A stretch of DNA of 41,892 bases, taken from positions 1-41,892 of the forward strand of contig JAJEHI010000004.1 in NCBI GenBank assembly GCA_022823775.1. Reading direction: 5' to 3'. The position numbers and the translations under genes are program-made. Positions within the stretch are counted from its first letter, which is position 1; the number at the start of each line of letters is the position of its first letter. Below, one piece after another: positions 15,532-24,175 of the stretch. Source of the DNA: Defluviicoccus sp. (GTDB lineage Bacteria; Pseudomonadota; Alphaproteobacteria; MPNO01). The notes under the pieces were generated by a model. That model was not told where the DNA came from. It saw only the letters and a list, made by a program, of their open reading frames with translations, and did not search any database.

Positions 15532-17103
15532 CTACCAGTAGCCGATCAGCACGCCGTGCTTGTGGGCGCCGTCGGTCCGGTCGACGACTTTCTTCGTCGT
15601 AATCGCGACGCGGTTCTTGCGCCGGGCGATGCGTTCGAAAATCATGTCTTGCAGCTCGCGCCGGATGGCGGCGTAGCCGGGATCGCGGCCGAGATCGACG
15701 AACTCCGAGGGGTCGTTGCGGAGGTCGAAAAGCAGCGGCTCGAAGCCGAGCGCGTGGACGTATTTCCACTCCTCCGTCCGCACCATGAACAGGCGCGCCT
15801 CGTGCGGATCGACGCCGAGTTCCAGGCGGGCCTGGTAGAACGCATAGTCGAGCTCGCTGTAGGCATGATCGCGGACCTCCCCCGTTCCGTCCCGCAGCCG
15901 CCACAATGCAGACCGGCCCTCGACGATGTGATCCGGAATGTCGATTCCGCAGGCTTCGAGGAAGGTGGGAACGAGGTCGATGCCCTCAAGGAACCGGTTG
16001 TCGACATTTCCGCGCGTCGAGTCGGCATTCCTGTCGGGATCGTAAACGATCATCGGCACGCGCACCGATTGTTCGTGGAAGAACTCCTTCTCGCCCAGCC
16101 AATGGTCGCCCAGGTAGTCGCCGTGATCGGACGTGAAAACGATCATCGTGTCGTCCATTCGTCCGGCCTTTTCGAGATACCGGAAGACCCGGCCGAGATG
16201 GTCGTCGATCTGCTTGATCAGCCCCATATAGGCGGGGATCACGGCGGCCCGGACCTCTTCGCGCGAGAACGCCTGGCCGGCCTTGTGGTTCATGATGGCG
16301 CCGTAGACGGGGTGCGGATTCGCGCGCTCGCGCTCGTCGCGCACGGCCGGAAGCATCTGGTTATGGCCGTACATCTCGTGATAGGGGGCGGGCGCGATAT
16401 AGGGCCAGTGCGGCTTGATGTAGGAGAGGTGCAGGCACCACGGCGCGTCCCCCTGCTCGTCCAGGAACTGGAGCGCCCGGTCGGTCATGTAGGCGGTCTC
16501 GGAGTGCACCTCCGCCACCCGGGCGGCGAACGGCGAGTTCCGCATGTACCAGCCTTCCAGCAGCTCGCCGTCCGTCCCCTCGGCCGAGTTGGCATAGTCG
16601 TTCCACGGGTTGGGAACGTCGTAGCCCCGCTCGCGTAGATACCGGTTGTAGGCAAGATCGGGATCGACCTTCGGATGCGGGTGCTCGCCGTCGTCCCGCT
16701 CATAGGGCTCGAACCCGCATTGCGAAATGTCGAGTCCCCGTTCCGTCTCGGGCGAGAGCCCGACCCGTTCCATCCCGTCGACATCGGGCATCATGTGGGT
16801 CTTGCCGACCAGCGCGGTGCGCATTCCGTGCGCCTTCAGGTGATCGCCGAGCGTCACTTCGCCCACCGGCAGCGGCACGAAGTTCCAGGTCGCGCCGTGG
16901 CTGAATGCCGTCCGGCCCGTATAAAACGACATCCGGGACGGGCCGCAGACCGGCGACTGGATATAGGCCCGCTCGAATCGGACGCCCTTTTGAGCAAGAG
17001 CGTCGAGATTCGGCGTCTCCAGATGCGGATGGCCGTAGCAGGAGAGATAATCCGCCCTCAGCTGGTCGGCCATGATGAACAGGATGTTGCGCACTTTACC
17101 CAT
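15532..17103 (-). CDS. Formylglycine-type sulfatase / phosphonate monoester hydrolase
   Basis: A 523-residue alkaline-phosphatase-superfamily hydrolase. C53-G-P-S-R57 followed by TGR is the C-x-P-x-R signature in which Cys is converted to formylglycine. Metal ligands are suggested by the MADQLRADY start and TSDHGDYLGDH near residue 325. The C-terminal half (EEWKYVHALGFEPLLFDLRNDP-like region, then a Glu/Asp-Phe-x-x-Leu segment) resembles Rhizobium/Burkholderia phosphonate monoester hydrolases more than secreted arylsulfatases, and there is no signal peptide, so it is probably cytoplasmic and possibly promiscuous. A maturation enzyme (FGE or anSME) is not in the window. The start has an AGGGGAAG site. 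Confidence 0.87.
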   Translation of the reverse strand: MGKVRNILFIMADQLRADYLSCYGHPHLETPNLDALAQKGVRFERAYIQSPVCGPSRMSFYTGRTAFSHGATWNFVPLPVGEVTLGDHLKAHGMRTALVGKTHMMPDVDGMERVGLSPETERGLDISQCGFEPYERDDGEHPHPKVDPDLAYNRYLRERGYDVPNPWNDYANSAEGTDGELLEGWYMRNSPFAARVAEVHSETAYMTDRALQFLDEQGDAPWCLHLSYIKPHWPYIAPAPYHEMYGHNQMLPAVRDERERANPHPVYGAIMNHKAGQAFSREEVRAAVIPAYMGLIKQIDDHLGRVFRYLEKAGRMDDTMIVFTSDHGDYLGDHWLGEKEFFHEQSVRVPMIVYDPDRNADSTRGNVDNRFLEGIDLVPTFLEACGIDIPDHIVEGRSALWRLRDGTGEVRDHAYSELDYAFYQARLELGVDPHEARLFMVRTEEWKYVHALGFEPLLFDLRNDPSEFVDLGRDPGYAAIRRELQDMIFERIARRKNRVAITTKKVVDRTDGAHKHGVLIGYW

Positions 17104-17154
17104 TGTCTTCCCCTGGTTGCGTGGTCCCGCTTTCCCGCACCGTCACGCCCGACC

Positions 17155-17255
17155 GCCCTCCCCCGGCCCCTCCCGCAAGCGGGAGGGGAGAAGGCGAGGC
17201 GAGACCGGCCAACGAGTCTCCCTCTCCCCCACGGGGAGAGGGTCGGGGTGAGGGG
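17155..17255 (+). repeat. Two-hairpin intergenic repeat, copy C
   Basis: Same orientation and both hairpin modules as copy A, with a shorter linker; module 2 has a CAC centre. Unlike the other copies it lies between two genes on the same strand (sulfatase start and CaiB stop), separating two transcription units. Confidence 0.85.
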
Positions 17256-17285
17256 CCTCCCGCCCGTCGAGTCATCCGTCCAAGC

Positions 17286-18401
17286 CTACCCCTTTCCGGG
17301 CGCGTCTTCGCCGAGGGCGGGCGCGCGGCGGGCTTCGCCGAGCCCGGCCCGGAACGCGCGGACTATCGGCATCGGCAGGGCGGGCATTTCCTCGCCGGCT
17401 TCGTTCGCGAGGCGTTCGAGAAACAGGCCGCGCTCCCGGAAATGCGGATCGGCCAGGGCTTCTTCCAGCGACTTGACGATGGAGCAGCAACAATCGACCC
17501 CGCGGATCCGCTCTTCCCAATAGGCGGCGGGACGTGCGGCGATCAGCGCGGCCACCGCCGCCGCCGTTCCGTCGGGGTCGATGATGTCGTCCCGCCATTT
17601 CCCGGGGAGCCCGACCGCTTCGACGAACGCTTCCCAGAACTGCTGTTCCAGCGGTGCCGCCGCCAGCACCTTCCCGTCGGCCGTCGGATAAAGGCGGTAA
17701 CGGGGCGATCCCCCGGTGACCAGATCGCCGCCGTTGGTCGGCCAGAGCCCCGCCGCCTGGGCGTTGCCGATCGCCCAGAACATGAAGGGAAAGAGGTTGT
17801 CCGCCATCGCGATGTCGAGCGTCGCCCCCTCGCCCGTCCGGTCCCGCTCGCGCAGCGCCAGCAGGATATTGAGGACCGCGGGGTAGGCACCGGCCGCGAT
17901 ATCCGCCATCAGCACCGGCGGCACCACGGGACGGTCCCCGGGGCCCATCGAGAGGGAAAGCACCCCGGTTTCGCCGATATAGTTGAGGTCGTGGGCGGCG
18001 ATGTCGCGCTTCGGACCCGACTGGCCGAAACCGGTGATCGAGCAGTAGACGATCCCGGGGTTGATCTTCCGCACCGTCTCCGGATCCAGCCCGAGGCGCG
18101 CCATCACGCCGGGGCGGAACTGCTCGACGAGGATGTCGGCGCGTTCGAGGAGCGGTCCGAGCCGCGCCTTGTCGGCCTCCTGCTTGAGGTCGAGCACGAG
18201 CGACTTCTTGCCCCGGTTCAGCATCGCGAAGTTGACGCTCTCCCTGCCCCATCTCGGCACGTAGCGGCGCATTTCCTCGCCGCCCGGCCGTTCGATCTTG
18301 ACCACCTCGGCGCCCGCCTCCGCGAGCATCAGGGTCGCCATCGGACCCGGCAGCAAGGTGGAAAAGTCAAGGACCAGGATACCGTCGAGCGGGGCGGTCA
18401 T
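17286..18401 (-). CDS. CaiB/BaiF-type enzyme, alpha-methylacyl-CoA racemase-like
   Basis: A 371-residue family III CoA-transferase-fold protein. It opens with PLDGILVLDFSTLLPGPMA and continues through the AGAEVVKIE segment, NRGKKSLVLDLK, and AAHDLNYIGETG near residues 135-146. The HD-x-NY pattern is that of alpha-methylacyl-CoA racemases, where the His acts in proton transfer; CoA transferases of the family differ there. Length also fits racemases (about 360-380). In the operon it would epimerise a 2-substituted acyl-CoA before dehydrogenation, or alternatively transfer CoA. It is the last gene of the eight-gene minus-strand operon, with its ATG overlapping the upstream stop by 4 nt. Confidence 0.85.
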   Translation of the reverse strand: MTAPLDGILVLDFSTLLPGPMATLMLAEAGAEVVKIERPGGEEMRRYVPRWGRESVNFAMLNRGKKSLVLDLKQEADKARLGPLLERADILVEQFRPGVMARLGLDPETVRKINPGIVYCSITGFGQSGPKRDIAAHDLNYIGETGVLSLSMGPGDRPVVPPVLMADIAAGAYPAVLNILLALRERDRTGEGATLDIAMADNLFPFMFWAIGNAQAAGLWPTNGGDLVTGGSPRYRLYPTADGKVLAAAPLEQQFWEAFVEAVGLPGKWRDDIIDPDGTAAAVAALIAARPAAYWEERIRGVDCCCSIVKSLEEALADPHFRERGLFLERLANEAGEEMPALPMPIVRAFRAGLGEARRAPALGEDAPGKG

Positions 18402-19027
18402 CGGCGTTCGGATCGCTCTCTGGCCACGACCGCGGCGCGCGCCGGCGCGTCGCCCGGCTGGCCGCTCTGGACGAACAGCGCGCTCGAGACCTCATGATGG
18501 TAGGCGAGGCCGCCGCGCACCGCCCGCTCCACCGGCCCGTCGGGATAGCCGAGCCCGAGCCGGCAGGCCATATCCATGTCCTCCGCCCTGGCGAGCCCGT
18601 CGTCGAGCAGCCGGAGCGCGGCGTTGTATTTCGGCCGGACCAGGCGGTCGACGATACGCCCGATGCGGTCGGCGGAAACGACGACCGTCAGTCCCGCGCC
18701 TTCGAATACGGCGCGCGCGGCCTCGATCGCACGGTCTTCCGTATTGGGCTGGCGCACCAGCTCGACCAAATCGGAGGGCGGGTCGTCGCCGTTCCGGTAG
18801 CGCGCGAAACCGACGGCGTTCGAGCCTTCCTCCCCGGCCGACTCGCCGGTGTGGACGCCGAGGCATTCGGTTCCGAGCTCGATCAGGATTGCCCTCCTGG
18901 ACGGGTCCGGCTCGTAGGGAACGCCAAGCAGAACGACCGTATCCGCATCCTCCGCCGCGCCAGTGAGAAACGAATCGCCCGTCGGGAAGGAACGGCTTTC
19001 GCCGGATCGGCGGATCGCATAAGCCAT
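18398..19027 (-). CDS. Stand-alone second half of a PaaH-type 3-hydroxyacyl-CoA dehydrogenase
   Basis: A 209-residue protein with two recognisable parts. The N-terminal portion (ESRSF through DLVELVRQP) looks like the reduced Rossmann-like domain seen in the middle of fused PaaH-type enzymes; no GxGxxG nucleotide motif is present. The C-terminal half (RIVDRLVRPKYNAALRLLDDG, then MACRLGLGYPDGPVE) is a 3HCDH C-terminal dimerisation/substrate domain. In fused proteins of about 500 residues these follow a normal dehydrogenase; here that dehydrogenase is the gene directly upstream, 2 nt away. It is therefore probably a non-catalytic or accessory partner subunit. The family call is moderately confident; the role is inferred. 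Confidence 0.7.
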   Translation of the reverse strand: MAYAIRRSGESRSFPTGDSFLTGAAEDADTVVLLGVPYEPDPSRRAILIELGTECLGVHTGESAGEEGSNAVGFARYRNGDDPPSDLVELVRQPNTEDRAIEAARAVFEGAGLTVVVSADRIGRIVDRLVRPKYNAALRLLDDGLARAEDMDMACRLGLGYPDGPVERAVRGGLAYHHEVSSALFVQSGQPGDAPARAAVVARERSERR

Positions 19028-19029
19028 CG

Positions 19030-19908
19030 TCAGGCCCCGTACATCGCGCTGCCCTCGTAATCGTGGAAACCGCGGCCCGATTTGCGGCCCAGCCGCCCGG
19101 CCGCCACCATCCGGCGAAGCAGGGCCGGCGCCGCGGCCCGGGGATCGAGCGTGATCGGGTAGAACGCCTCCGACAGCAGGATCTGGGTGTCCAGCCCGAT
19201 CAGATCGATCAGTTCCAGCGGACCCATCCTGTATCCGAGCGCGGCCTTGATCGCCGTGTCGATGTCCGCGGGGCTTGCGATACCGGCCTCGACCGCGCGG
19301 ATCGCATCGTTGTTGAAGGGCACCAGCAGCGCGTTGAGGATGAATCCGGGACGGTCCTGGGTCCGGACCGGGTTCTGACCGGCCGCCTCGGTCCACGCCC
19401 AGGCGGCCTCGAACGCCTCGTCGGACGTGTTGATGCCGGGAGACATCTCGATCAGCTTCATCAGCTGGGCGGGAAGGCAGAAATGCATGCCCACCACGCG
19501 GTCCTCGCGCCCGCACCCCGACGCGATCTGGGTGATCGAAAGGGTGGACGTGTTCGAGGCGAAGATGGCCTCGTCCTTGCAGATCGGGTTCAAGGCGCGG
19601 AACAGGGCCTGCTTCGTGGACAGATCCTCGAATACCGCCTCGATGACGAGGTCGCAGTCGGCCAGCGCGTCGAGTTCGGCGGTCGGGGAAAGCCTGCGGA
19701 GCGCCGCATCCCGATCCTCTTCGATCATCCGGCCGCGTTCGACCGAGCGTGCGAAGAACGAAGCGGTCTGCGACGACGCGCGTTCCAGCCCCTCGCCGTC
19801 GACGTCGTGGCAGACCGTCTCGAAGCCCGCGCGGGCCGAGACGATGGCGATGCCCGAACCCATGGTTCCCGCCGCGCCGCAGACGCCGACTTTCCGGATT
19901 CCGGTCAT
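19030..19908 (-). CDS. 3-hydroxyacyl-CoA dehydrogenase (HbdA/PaaH-like, single unit)
   Basis: A 292-residue NAD-dependent dehydrogenase. The Rossmann motif is G11-x-x-G14-x-x-G17, SNTSTLS lies at 118-124, the catalytic pair is H142 and E154, and the C-terminal domain contains PGFILN and GYRMGPLELIDLIG. It oxidises L-3-hydroxyacyl-CoA to 3-oxoacyl-CoA. The residue after the catalytic HF pair is unusual: the sequence reads HFCLPA where most of the family has HFFNP, so the conserved Asn is Leu. Other active-site residues are kept. Its stop lies 2 nt before the accessory 3HCDH-like gene, and its ATG overlaps the upstream acyl-CoA dehydrogenase stop. Confidence 0.92.
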   Translation of the reverse strand: MTGIRKVGVCGAAGTMGSGIAIVSARAGFETVCHDVDGEGLERASSQTASFFARSVERGRMIEEDRDAALRRLSPTAELDALADCDLVIEAVFEDLSTKQALFRALNPICKDEAIFASNTSTLSITQIASGCGREDRVVGMHFCLPAQLMKLIEMSPGINTSDEAFEAAWAWTEAAGQNPVRTQDRPGFILNALLVPFNNDAIRAVEAGIASPADIDTAIKAALGYRMGPLELIDLIGLDTQILLSEAFYPITLDPRAAAPALLRRMVAAGRLGRKSGRGFHDYEGSAMYGA

Positions 19909-21071
19909 CGTCTGGCGAAGCTCCGGCCGATGAACTGGCGGTGGATCTGGTTGGTGCCTTCCCAGATCTGGGTGATCTTCGCGTCGCGCATCAACCGTTC
20001 GACGCGGAACTCCTTGCAGAACCCGTAGCCGCCGTGCATCTGCACCGCCTCCGTCGTCATCCGCATCGCGAGATCGGACGCGCGCAGCTTGGCGATCGAG
20101 GCCTCCACGCCGTAATCGTTCGCGCCGTCGTCCACCAGGTGCCCGACATAGTCGATCCACGCCTTCACCATCGCCAGCTCCCCGGCCAGATCGGCCAGCA
20201 TGAACTGGTTGCCCTGGAAATCGACGATGCGCCGCCCCGACTGCCGGCGGTCGTTCATGAAGGCGACCATGTCCTTGAACGCCGCATCGGCGATGCCCAG
20301 CGCGTGGCTCGCGATGCTCGGCCGCGACTTGTTCAGCGACCGGAGAAGGATGGAAAGCCCCTCCCCCGGCCCGCCCACGAGGTTCGCGCGGGGCACGCGG
20401 CAGTTGTCAAAGGCGAGCACGGCCGTCGAAGACGCGCGGATCCCCATCTTGTCCTCGGTCCTCTCGACGGTGAAGCCGGGCGCGCCCTTCTCCAGCACGA
20501 GAGCCGTGATCGAGCCCCGGTCGTCGTCGATTTCGGACCATTTCCCGAACAGCAGGATCAGGTCCGCGACGTCGCCGGAGGTGATGAAGATCTTGCCGCC
20601 GTCGATGACGACTTCGTCGCCGTCGGGGGAGTAGCGCGTCTTCATCCCGGTCGCGTCCGATCCGGCATTGGGCTCGGTGATCGCGAGCGAGCAGATCGCG
20701 CCCCCGGCGACGCGCGGCATGATCCTCGCCTTGAGCTCCTCCGATCCGAAATCGAGCACCGGCGCCATGGCGTGGAAATTGGTGCCGTAGATTATCCCCG
20801 TCGCCGCGCAGGCTTCCGAGATCGATTTCACGCATTGGAGATAGACGCGGTACGACATCGGCGCGCCGCCATAGGCGGCGGGAACGAAGATGGCGTTGAG
20901 ACCGAGCTCCCTGATCGCATCCACGTTTTCCCACGGAAACGAAGCCTCGCGGTCGAAGCGCTCGGCATTGGGCGCGATGACCTCGTCGGCGAGGCGGCCG
21001 ACCTGATCGAGCAGGATCCGCTCCTCCTCCGACCAGCCGCGGCTGTCGTCGAAGCGATCGAAGACCTGCAT
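19905..21071 (-). CDS. Acyl-CoA dehydrogenase (AliB-like candidate)
   Basis: A 388-residue standard-length acyl-CoA dehydrogenase. Motifs are LAITEPNAGSDATG for FAD/substrate binding, KIFITSGDVAD, an Arg-containing helix, MHGGYGF, and WEGTNQIHRQ with E371 at the usual catalytic-base position. It would introduce the alpha-beta double bond, passing electrons to ETF. In the operon it follows a CoA ligase and precedes a hydratase's chemistry, which is the place AliB (cyclohexanecarboxyl-CoA dehydrogenase) occupies in the alicyclic pathway; that assignment is by context. The ATG shares one base with the SDR stop (TGATG). Confidence 0.92.
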   Translation of the reverse strand: MQVFDRFDDSRGWSEEERILLDQVGRLADEVIAPNAERFDREASFPWENVDAIRELGLNAIFVPAAYGGAPMSYRVYLQCVKSISEACAATGIIYGTNFHAMAPVLDFGSEELKARIMPRVAGGAICSLAITEPNAGSDATGMKTRYSPDGDEVVIDGGKIFITSGDVADLILLFGKWSEIDDDRGSITALVLEKGAPGFTVERTEDKMGIRASSTAVLAFDNCRVPRANLVGGPGEGLSILLRSLNKSRPSIASHALGIADAAFKDMVAFMNDRRQSGRRIVDFQGNQFMLADLAGELAMVKAWIDYVGHLVDDGANDYGVEASIAKLRASDLAMRMTTEAVQMHGGYGFCKEFRVERLMRDAKITQIWEGTNQIHRQFIGRSFARR

Positions 21072-21781
21072 CAGTGGTGCATCCCGTGCCCGCCGTCGAG
21101 ATAGATGGTCTCGCCGGTGAGATAAGGAACGCGCATCCGGAACAGCGCCGCGACGAGGTCCGCCACCTCTTCGGGCGTGCCCGTGCGCCCGACCGGGATG
21201 CGCCGTTCCAGCCAGCGCTTGACGGAATCGCGCTGCATGAATTCGCGGTTGAAGTCGGTCTCGACATAGCCCGGCGCCACATTGACCACCGAAATGCCGT
21301 CCTCCGCCCATTCGACGGCAAGGCAGCGGGTGATCGCGCCCACCGCGGCCTTCGATACGCAGTAGGCCAAGTGTTCCTTGACCCCCAACTTGTCGAATAC
21401 CGATCCCATGTTGACGATCAGCCCGCCGCCGGCACGCTTGAGGAGCGCGTAGGCCTCGCGGGAAGCGACCACGACAGCGGTCGCGTTGAGCGTCATCACG
21501 CGCTCATAGTCCGCGATCTCTATCTCCGCGCTCACCGACTGACCGTGCGCGCCCGCGTTGTTGACGAGTCCGACGACGGGCGTCGGGTCGTCGGCAAGAT
21601 CGGCGAAGACTGTCTTGACCGCGGATTCGTCCGTCATGTCGCAAACGACCCCCCGCCCCGCCGGACTCTCGCCGGTCCGGGACAGGCCGATGATCCGATA
21701 GCCAGCCTCGTCGAGGGCCTTCGCGGTCGCGGCGCCGAGCCCCTTGCTCGCGCCGGTAACGATGACGCGCCCTTCACTCAT
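21071..21781 (-). CDS. Short-chain dehydrogenase/reductase
   Basis: A classical 236-residue SDR: cofactor motif T9-GASKGLG16, N74-N-A-G77, and the catalytic triad S127, Y140, K144 (Y-x-x-x-K). The region after TGAS lacks the Asp typical of strict NAD preference and has LSRTGES instead, so NADP use is plausible. It ends with GGHGMHH. In the operon it could oxidise a ring 2-hydroxyacyl-CoA, as BadH does, or act as a 3-oxoacyl reductase; a second, unrelated 3-hydroxyacyl-CoA dehydrogenase is present downstream, so one of them must have a separate substrate. It overlaps the upstream hydratase gene by 8 nt. Confidence 0.9.
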   Translation of the reverse strand: MSEGRVIVTGASKGLGAATAKALDEAGYRIIGLSRTGESPAGRGVVCDMTDESAVKTVFADLADDPTPVVGLVNNAGAHGQSVSAEIEIADYERVMTLNATAVVVASREAYALLKRAGGGLIVNMGSVFDKLGVKEHLAYCVSKAAVGAITRCLAVEWAEDGISVVNVAPGYVETDFNREFMQRDSVKRWLERRIPVGRTGTPEEVADLVAALFRMRVPYLTGETIYLDGGHGMHH

Positions 21782-22541
21782 CCCTGAAGCCGGGCTTGCG
21801 CTTCTCCTCGAACGCCGCCATCCCCTCGTCGGCGTCCTCGGTCCGGTAGGCGAGCGTCGAAAGATCCGCCTCGATCTTCAGCCCTTCCGTGATCGGGTTG
21901 TCGAGCGACCTCCGGACCGCCTCCCGGGCGTAGCGGAGGATCGGCAGGCTGTAACCGGTGAACAGCCGGGCGAATTCGAGCCCGGCCTCGATCAGGTCTC
22001 CCTCGGCGACGCGGTTGACCAGTCCCATCCGCTCGGCTTCCTCGGCGCCGACGGTGCGCCCCGTGAGGATCATGTCGAGCGCGCGCGACTCCCCGATCAG
22101 CCGGGGCAGGCGCTGGGTTCCGCCATAGCCCGGGATCAGGCCGAGCTTGACCTCCGGCATGCCGAGCCTCGCGCCGGGACCGGCGATCCGGAACGTCGAG
22201 GCGAGCGCGATCTCCAACCCGCCTCCGAAGGCATAGCCGTTGATCAGCGCGATCGACGGGATCGGCAGCGCGTCGAGCTTCGCCATGGTTCGTTGCCCGA
22301 ACTCGGTGGCTGCCTTCTCCTGGTGGACCGTGCGGTGGCGAAGCTCCTTGATGTCGGCGCCGGCGCAGAAGGCGCGGTCGCCGGCGCCCGTGATCAGCAG
22401 CACCCGGGCATCGCCGGCCGCCGCCTCGTCGAACGCCGCGCCCAGCTCGCGGACGATCGAAAAGGAAAGCGCGTTGAGGGCTTCGGGCCGGTTGAGGGTG
22501 ATCAGCGCCGCTTCTTCCCGGCGGGTCAGCTCGACGGTCAT
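21774..22541 (-). CDS. Enoyl-CoA hydratase (two-glutamate crotonase, BadK-like candidate)
   Basis: A 255-residue crotonase. The oxyanion-hole segments are FCAGAD (59-63) and FGGG (105-108). The two catalytic glutamates are E110 (GGGLEIALA) and E130 (GMPEVKLGLIPGYGGTQRL), the arrangement required for hydratase activity. It therefore adds water across the double bond made by the acyl-CoA dehydrogenase. BadK in the cyclohexanecarboxylate route is of this type, but so are ordinary fatty-acid hydratases; context favours the ring-type role. The ATG overlaps the ligase stop by 4 nt. Confidence 0.93.
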   Translation of the reverse strand: MTVELTRREEAALITLNRPEALNALSFSIVRELGAAFDEAAAGDARVLLITGAGDRAFCAGADIKELRHRTVHQEKAATEFGQRTMAKLDALPIPSIALINGYAFGGGLEIALASTFRIAGPGARLGMPEVKLGLIPGYGGTQRLPRLIGESRALDMILTGRTVGAEEAERMGLVNRVAEGDLIEAGLEFARLFTGYSLPILRYAREAVRRSLDNPITEGLKIEADLSTLAYRTEDADEGMAAFEEKRKPGFRDE

Positions 22542-24163
22542 TGGGCAGCCTCCCTCGCCGGATCGTAGCGCACGGGATCCGGCCGGATCGTCCCCCGCCG
22601 CGCCATGTCGACAAGCTCCCGCTTGAGGATCTTGCCGCTCGCCGTCAGGGGAAACGCGTCCATGAGGATGAAATATTCCGGCATGTCATAGCGCGACAGA
22701 CCCTCGGCATGAAGATGCGACAGGAGAGCGTCCGCGCCGATGCCTCCGATGACCGCGATACAGCCCTTCTCCCCCAGGCGTTCGTCGGGAACCGGGAACA
22801 CCGCCACTCGTTCGACATCGGCGTGGCGGATCGCCAGGGCCTCGATCTCCGAGGGGTAGATATTGTGTCCGCCGCGGATGATGAGGTCCTTGAGCCGGCC
22901 GTCGATGGAGAGATTGCCGTTGTCGTCGAGAGAGCCGAGATCGCCGGAAAGGAACCATCCCGTATCGTTGAAGCTCTCCTCGGTCGCCTCCTGGTTTCCG
23001 AAATAGCCGAGCATCAACGCTCCGCCCTTGCCGGCGATCTGTCCGCTGACCCCGGCGCCCACCGGCTTGTCGGGGTCCGTCATATCGAAGATCGCGACCT
23101 CGTAGGCGGGGCCGCCGCGCCCGCAGGTCCGCGTGACCGTTTCCGGGTCGTCGTCCGGATAGGTGAAGTGGTGCGAGGAGTTTTCCGTCATGCCGTAGAT
23201 GTTCTGCGGCTTGATGCCCTGGGCGACGAAGGCCTCGCAGACGACCGGCGGGATCGGCGCGCCCGCCATATAGAAAATCTCCAGCGACCCGATACGGTCC
23301 AGCCCCCGCGCCCGCTGTTCCGCCAGCACGTCCATGGCGTGCGTCGGCACGCCCATCGCGTAGGTGGCGCCGGTCTCCGCCAGCCAGTCGATTTTGTCGA
23401 CGCCGGCCGGCCGGTCGTCGGTGATGAACTCGCAGCCCGACAGAACCCACTGGGCCGCTCCCACCCAGGCGATGTGATGGGAGAGCGGGCTCAGGGACAA
23501 CAGCCTGGTTTCCGGTCCGATGTCCCAGGTCGTCACCATGTCGCGCGCATTCGCGAAAAGCGTGTTGTCCGAATGCATCACGCATTTGGGAACGCCCGTG
23601 GTGCCGGAGGTAAAGGCGAGATAGGCGACCTTGTCCGGATCGACGACGGGTTCGCTTTCGGGCGCCGCGCCCGGGCCGGGAATACGCCGGTCCGGATAGA
23701 CCGCCTTCAGGTGGCCGATCTCCGCCAGCAGCGCTTCGAGGTCGGCGTCGGCGCGATCGGCGCCCCAGCCCGGCTCGGTAAAGAACGCCGCGCTCTTGAG
23801 CCGCTTGAGCAGCGTCGCCACCTCGGCACAGGTGTGGGTCCGGTGGAGCGTTGGATTGCAGGCATAGCCCTGGCGCGAGCAGGCCAGCAGGACGATCACG
23901 GTTTCCAGCGCATTGCCGCGCCAGATCGAGACCCGGTCTCCCTCGACGAGCCCCCGGCCCTCCAGTTCCGCGGCAAGCCCATCCGCCCAGGCCTTGACCT
24001 CGCGCCAGCTCAGACGCCTCGTACCGTCGCGGAGCGCCGGCGCATCGCCGCGCCGCCGGGCGTGGCGTTCGAGCAGGCCGTAAAACGTCTCGTCGCGCCA
24101 GACGCCGGTCTCGTAGTACCGCTTCGCCGCCCGCGGCGCGTGAAGTGTCAGAAAGGCACGCAT
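22538..24163 (-). CDS. AMP-forming acyl-CoA ligase (AliA-like candidate)
   Basis: A 541-residue ANL-superfamily ligase. It has the P-loop T185-SGTTG with K193, Y323-GMTE, the ribose-binding D408 in SGDLG, the hinge GRLKDLIIRGG and the catalytic K511 in TASGKILK. The N-terminal APRAAKRYYETGVWRDET pattern resembles AliA (cyclohexanecarboxylate-CoA ligase) and related 2,3-dihydroxybenzoate-AMP-type ligases rather than long-chain FadD. It activates a free carboxylic acid with ATP and CoA, the first step of the operon's presumed pathway. It starts 12 nt after the BadI-like gene. The substrate is unproven. Confidence 0.92.
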   Translation of the reverse strand: MRAFLTLHAPRAAKRYYETGVWRDETFYGLLERHARRRGDAPALRDGTRRLSWREVKAWADGLAAELEGRGLVEGDRVSIWRGNALETVIVLLACSRQGYACNPTLHRTHTCAEVATLLKRLKSAAFFTEPGWGADRADADLEALLAEIGHLKAVYPDRRIPGPGAAPESEPVVDPDKVAYLAFTSGTTGVPKCVMHSDNTLFANARDMVTTWDIGPETRLLSLSPLSHHIAWVGAAQWVLSGCEFITDDRPAGVDKIDWLAETGATYAMGVPTHAMDVLAEQRARGLDRIGSLEIFYMAGAPIPPVVCEAFVAQGIKPQNIYGMTENSSHHFTYPDDDPETVTRTCGRGGPAYEVAIFDMTDPDKPVGAGVSGQIAGKGGALMLGYFGNQEATEESFNDTGWFLSGDLGSLDDNGNLSIDGRLKDLIIRGGHNIYPSEIEALAIRHADVERVAVFPVPDERLGEKGCIAVIGGIGADALLSHLHAEGLSRYDMPEYFILMDAFPLTASGKILKRELVDMARRGTIRPDPVRYDPAREAAQ

Positions 24164-24175
24164 CTTCCGCGCCGT

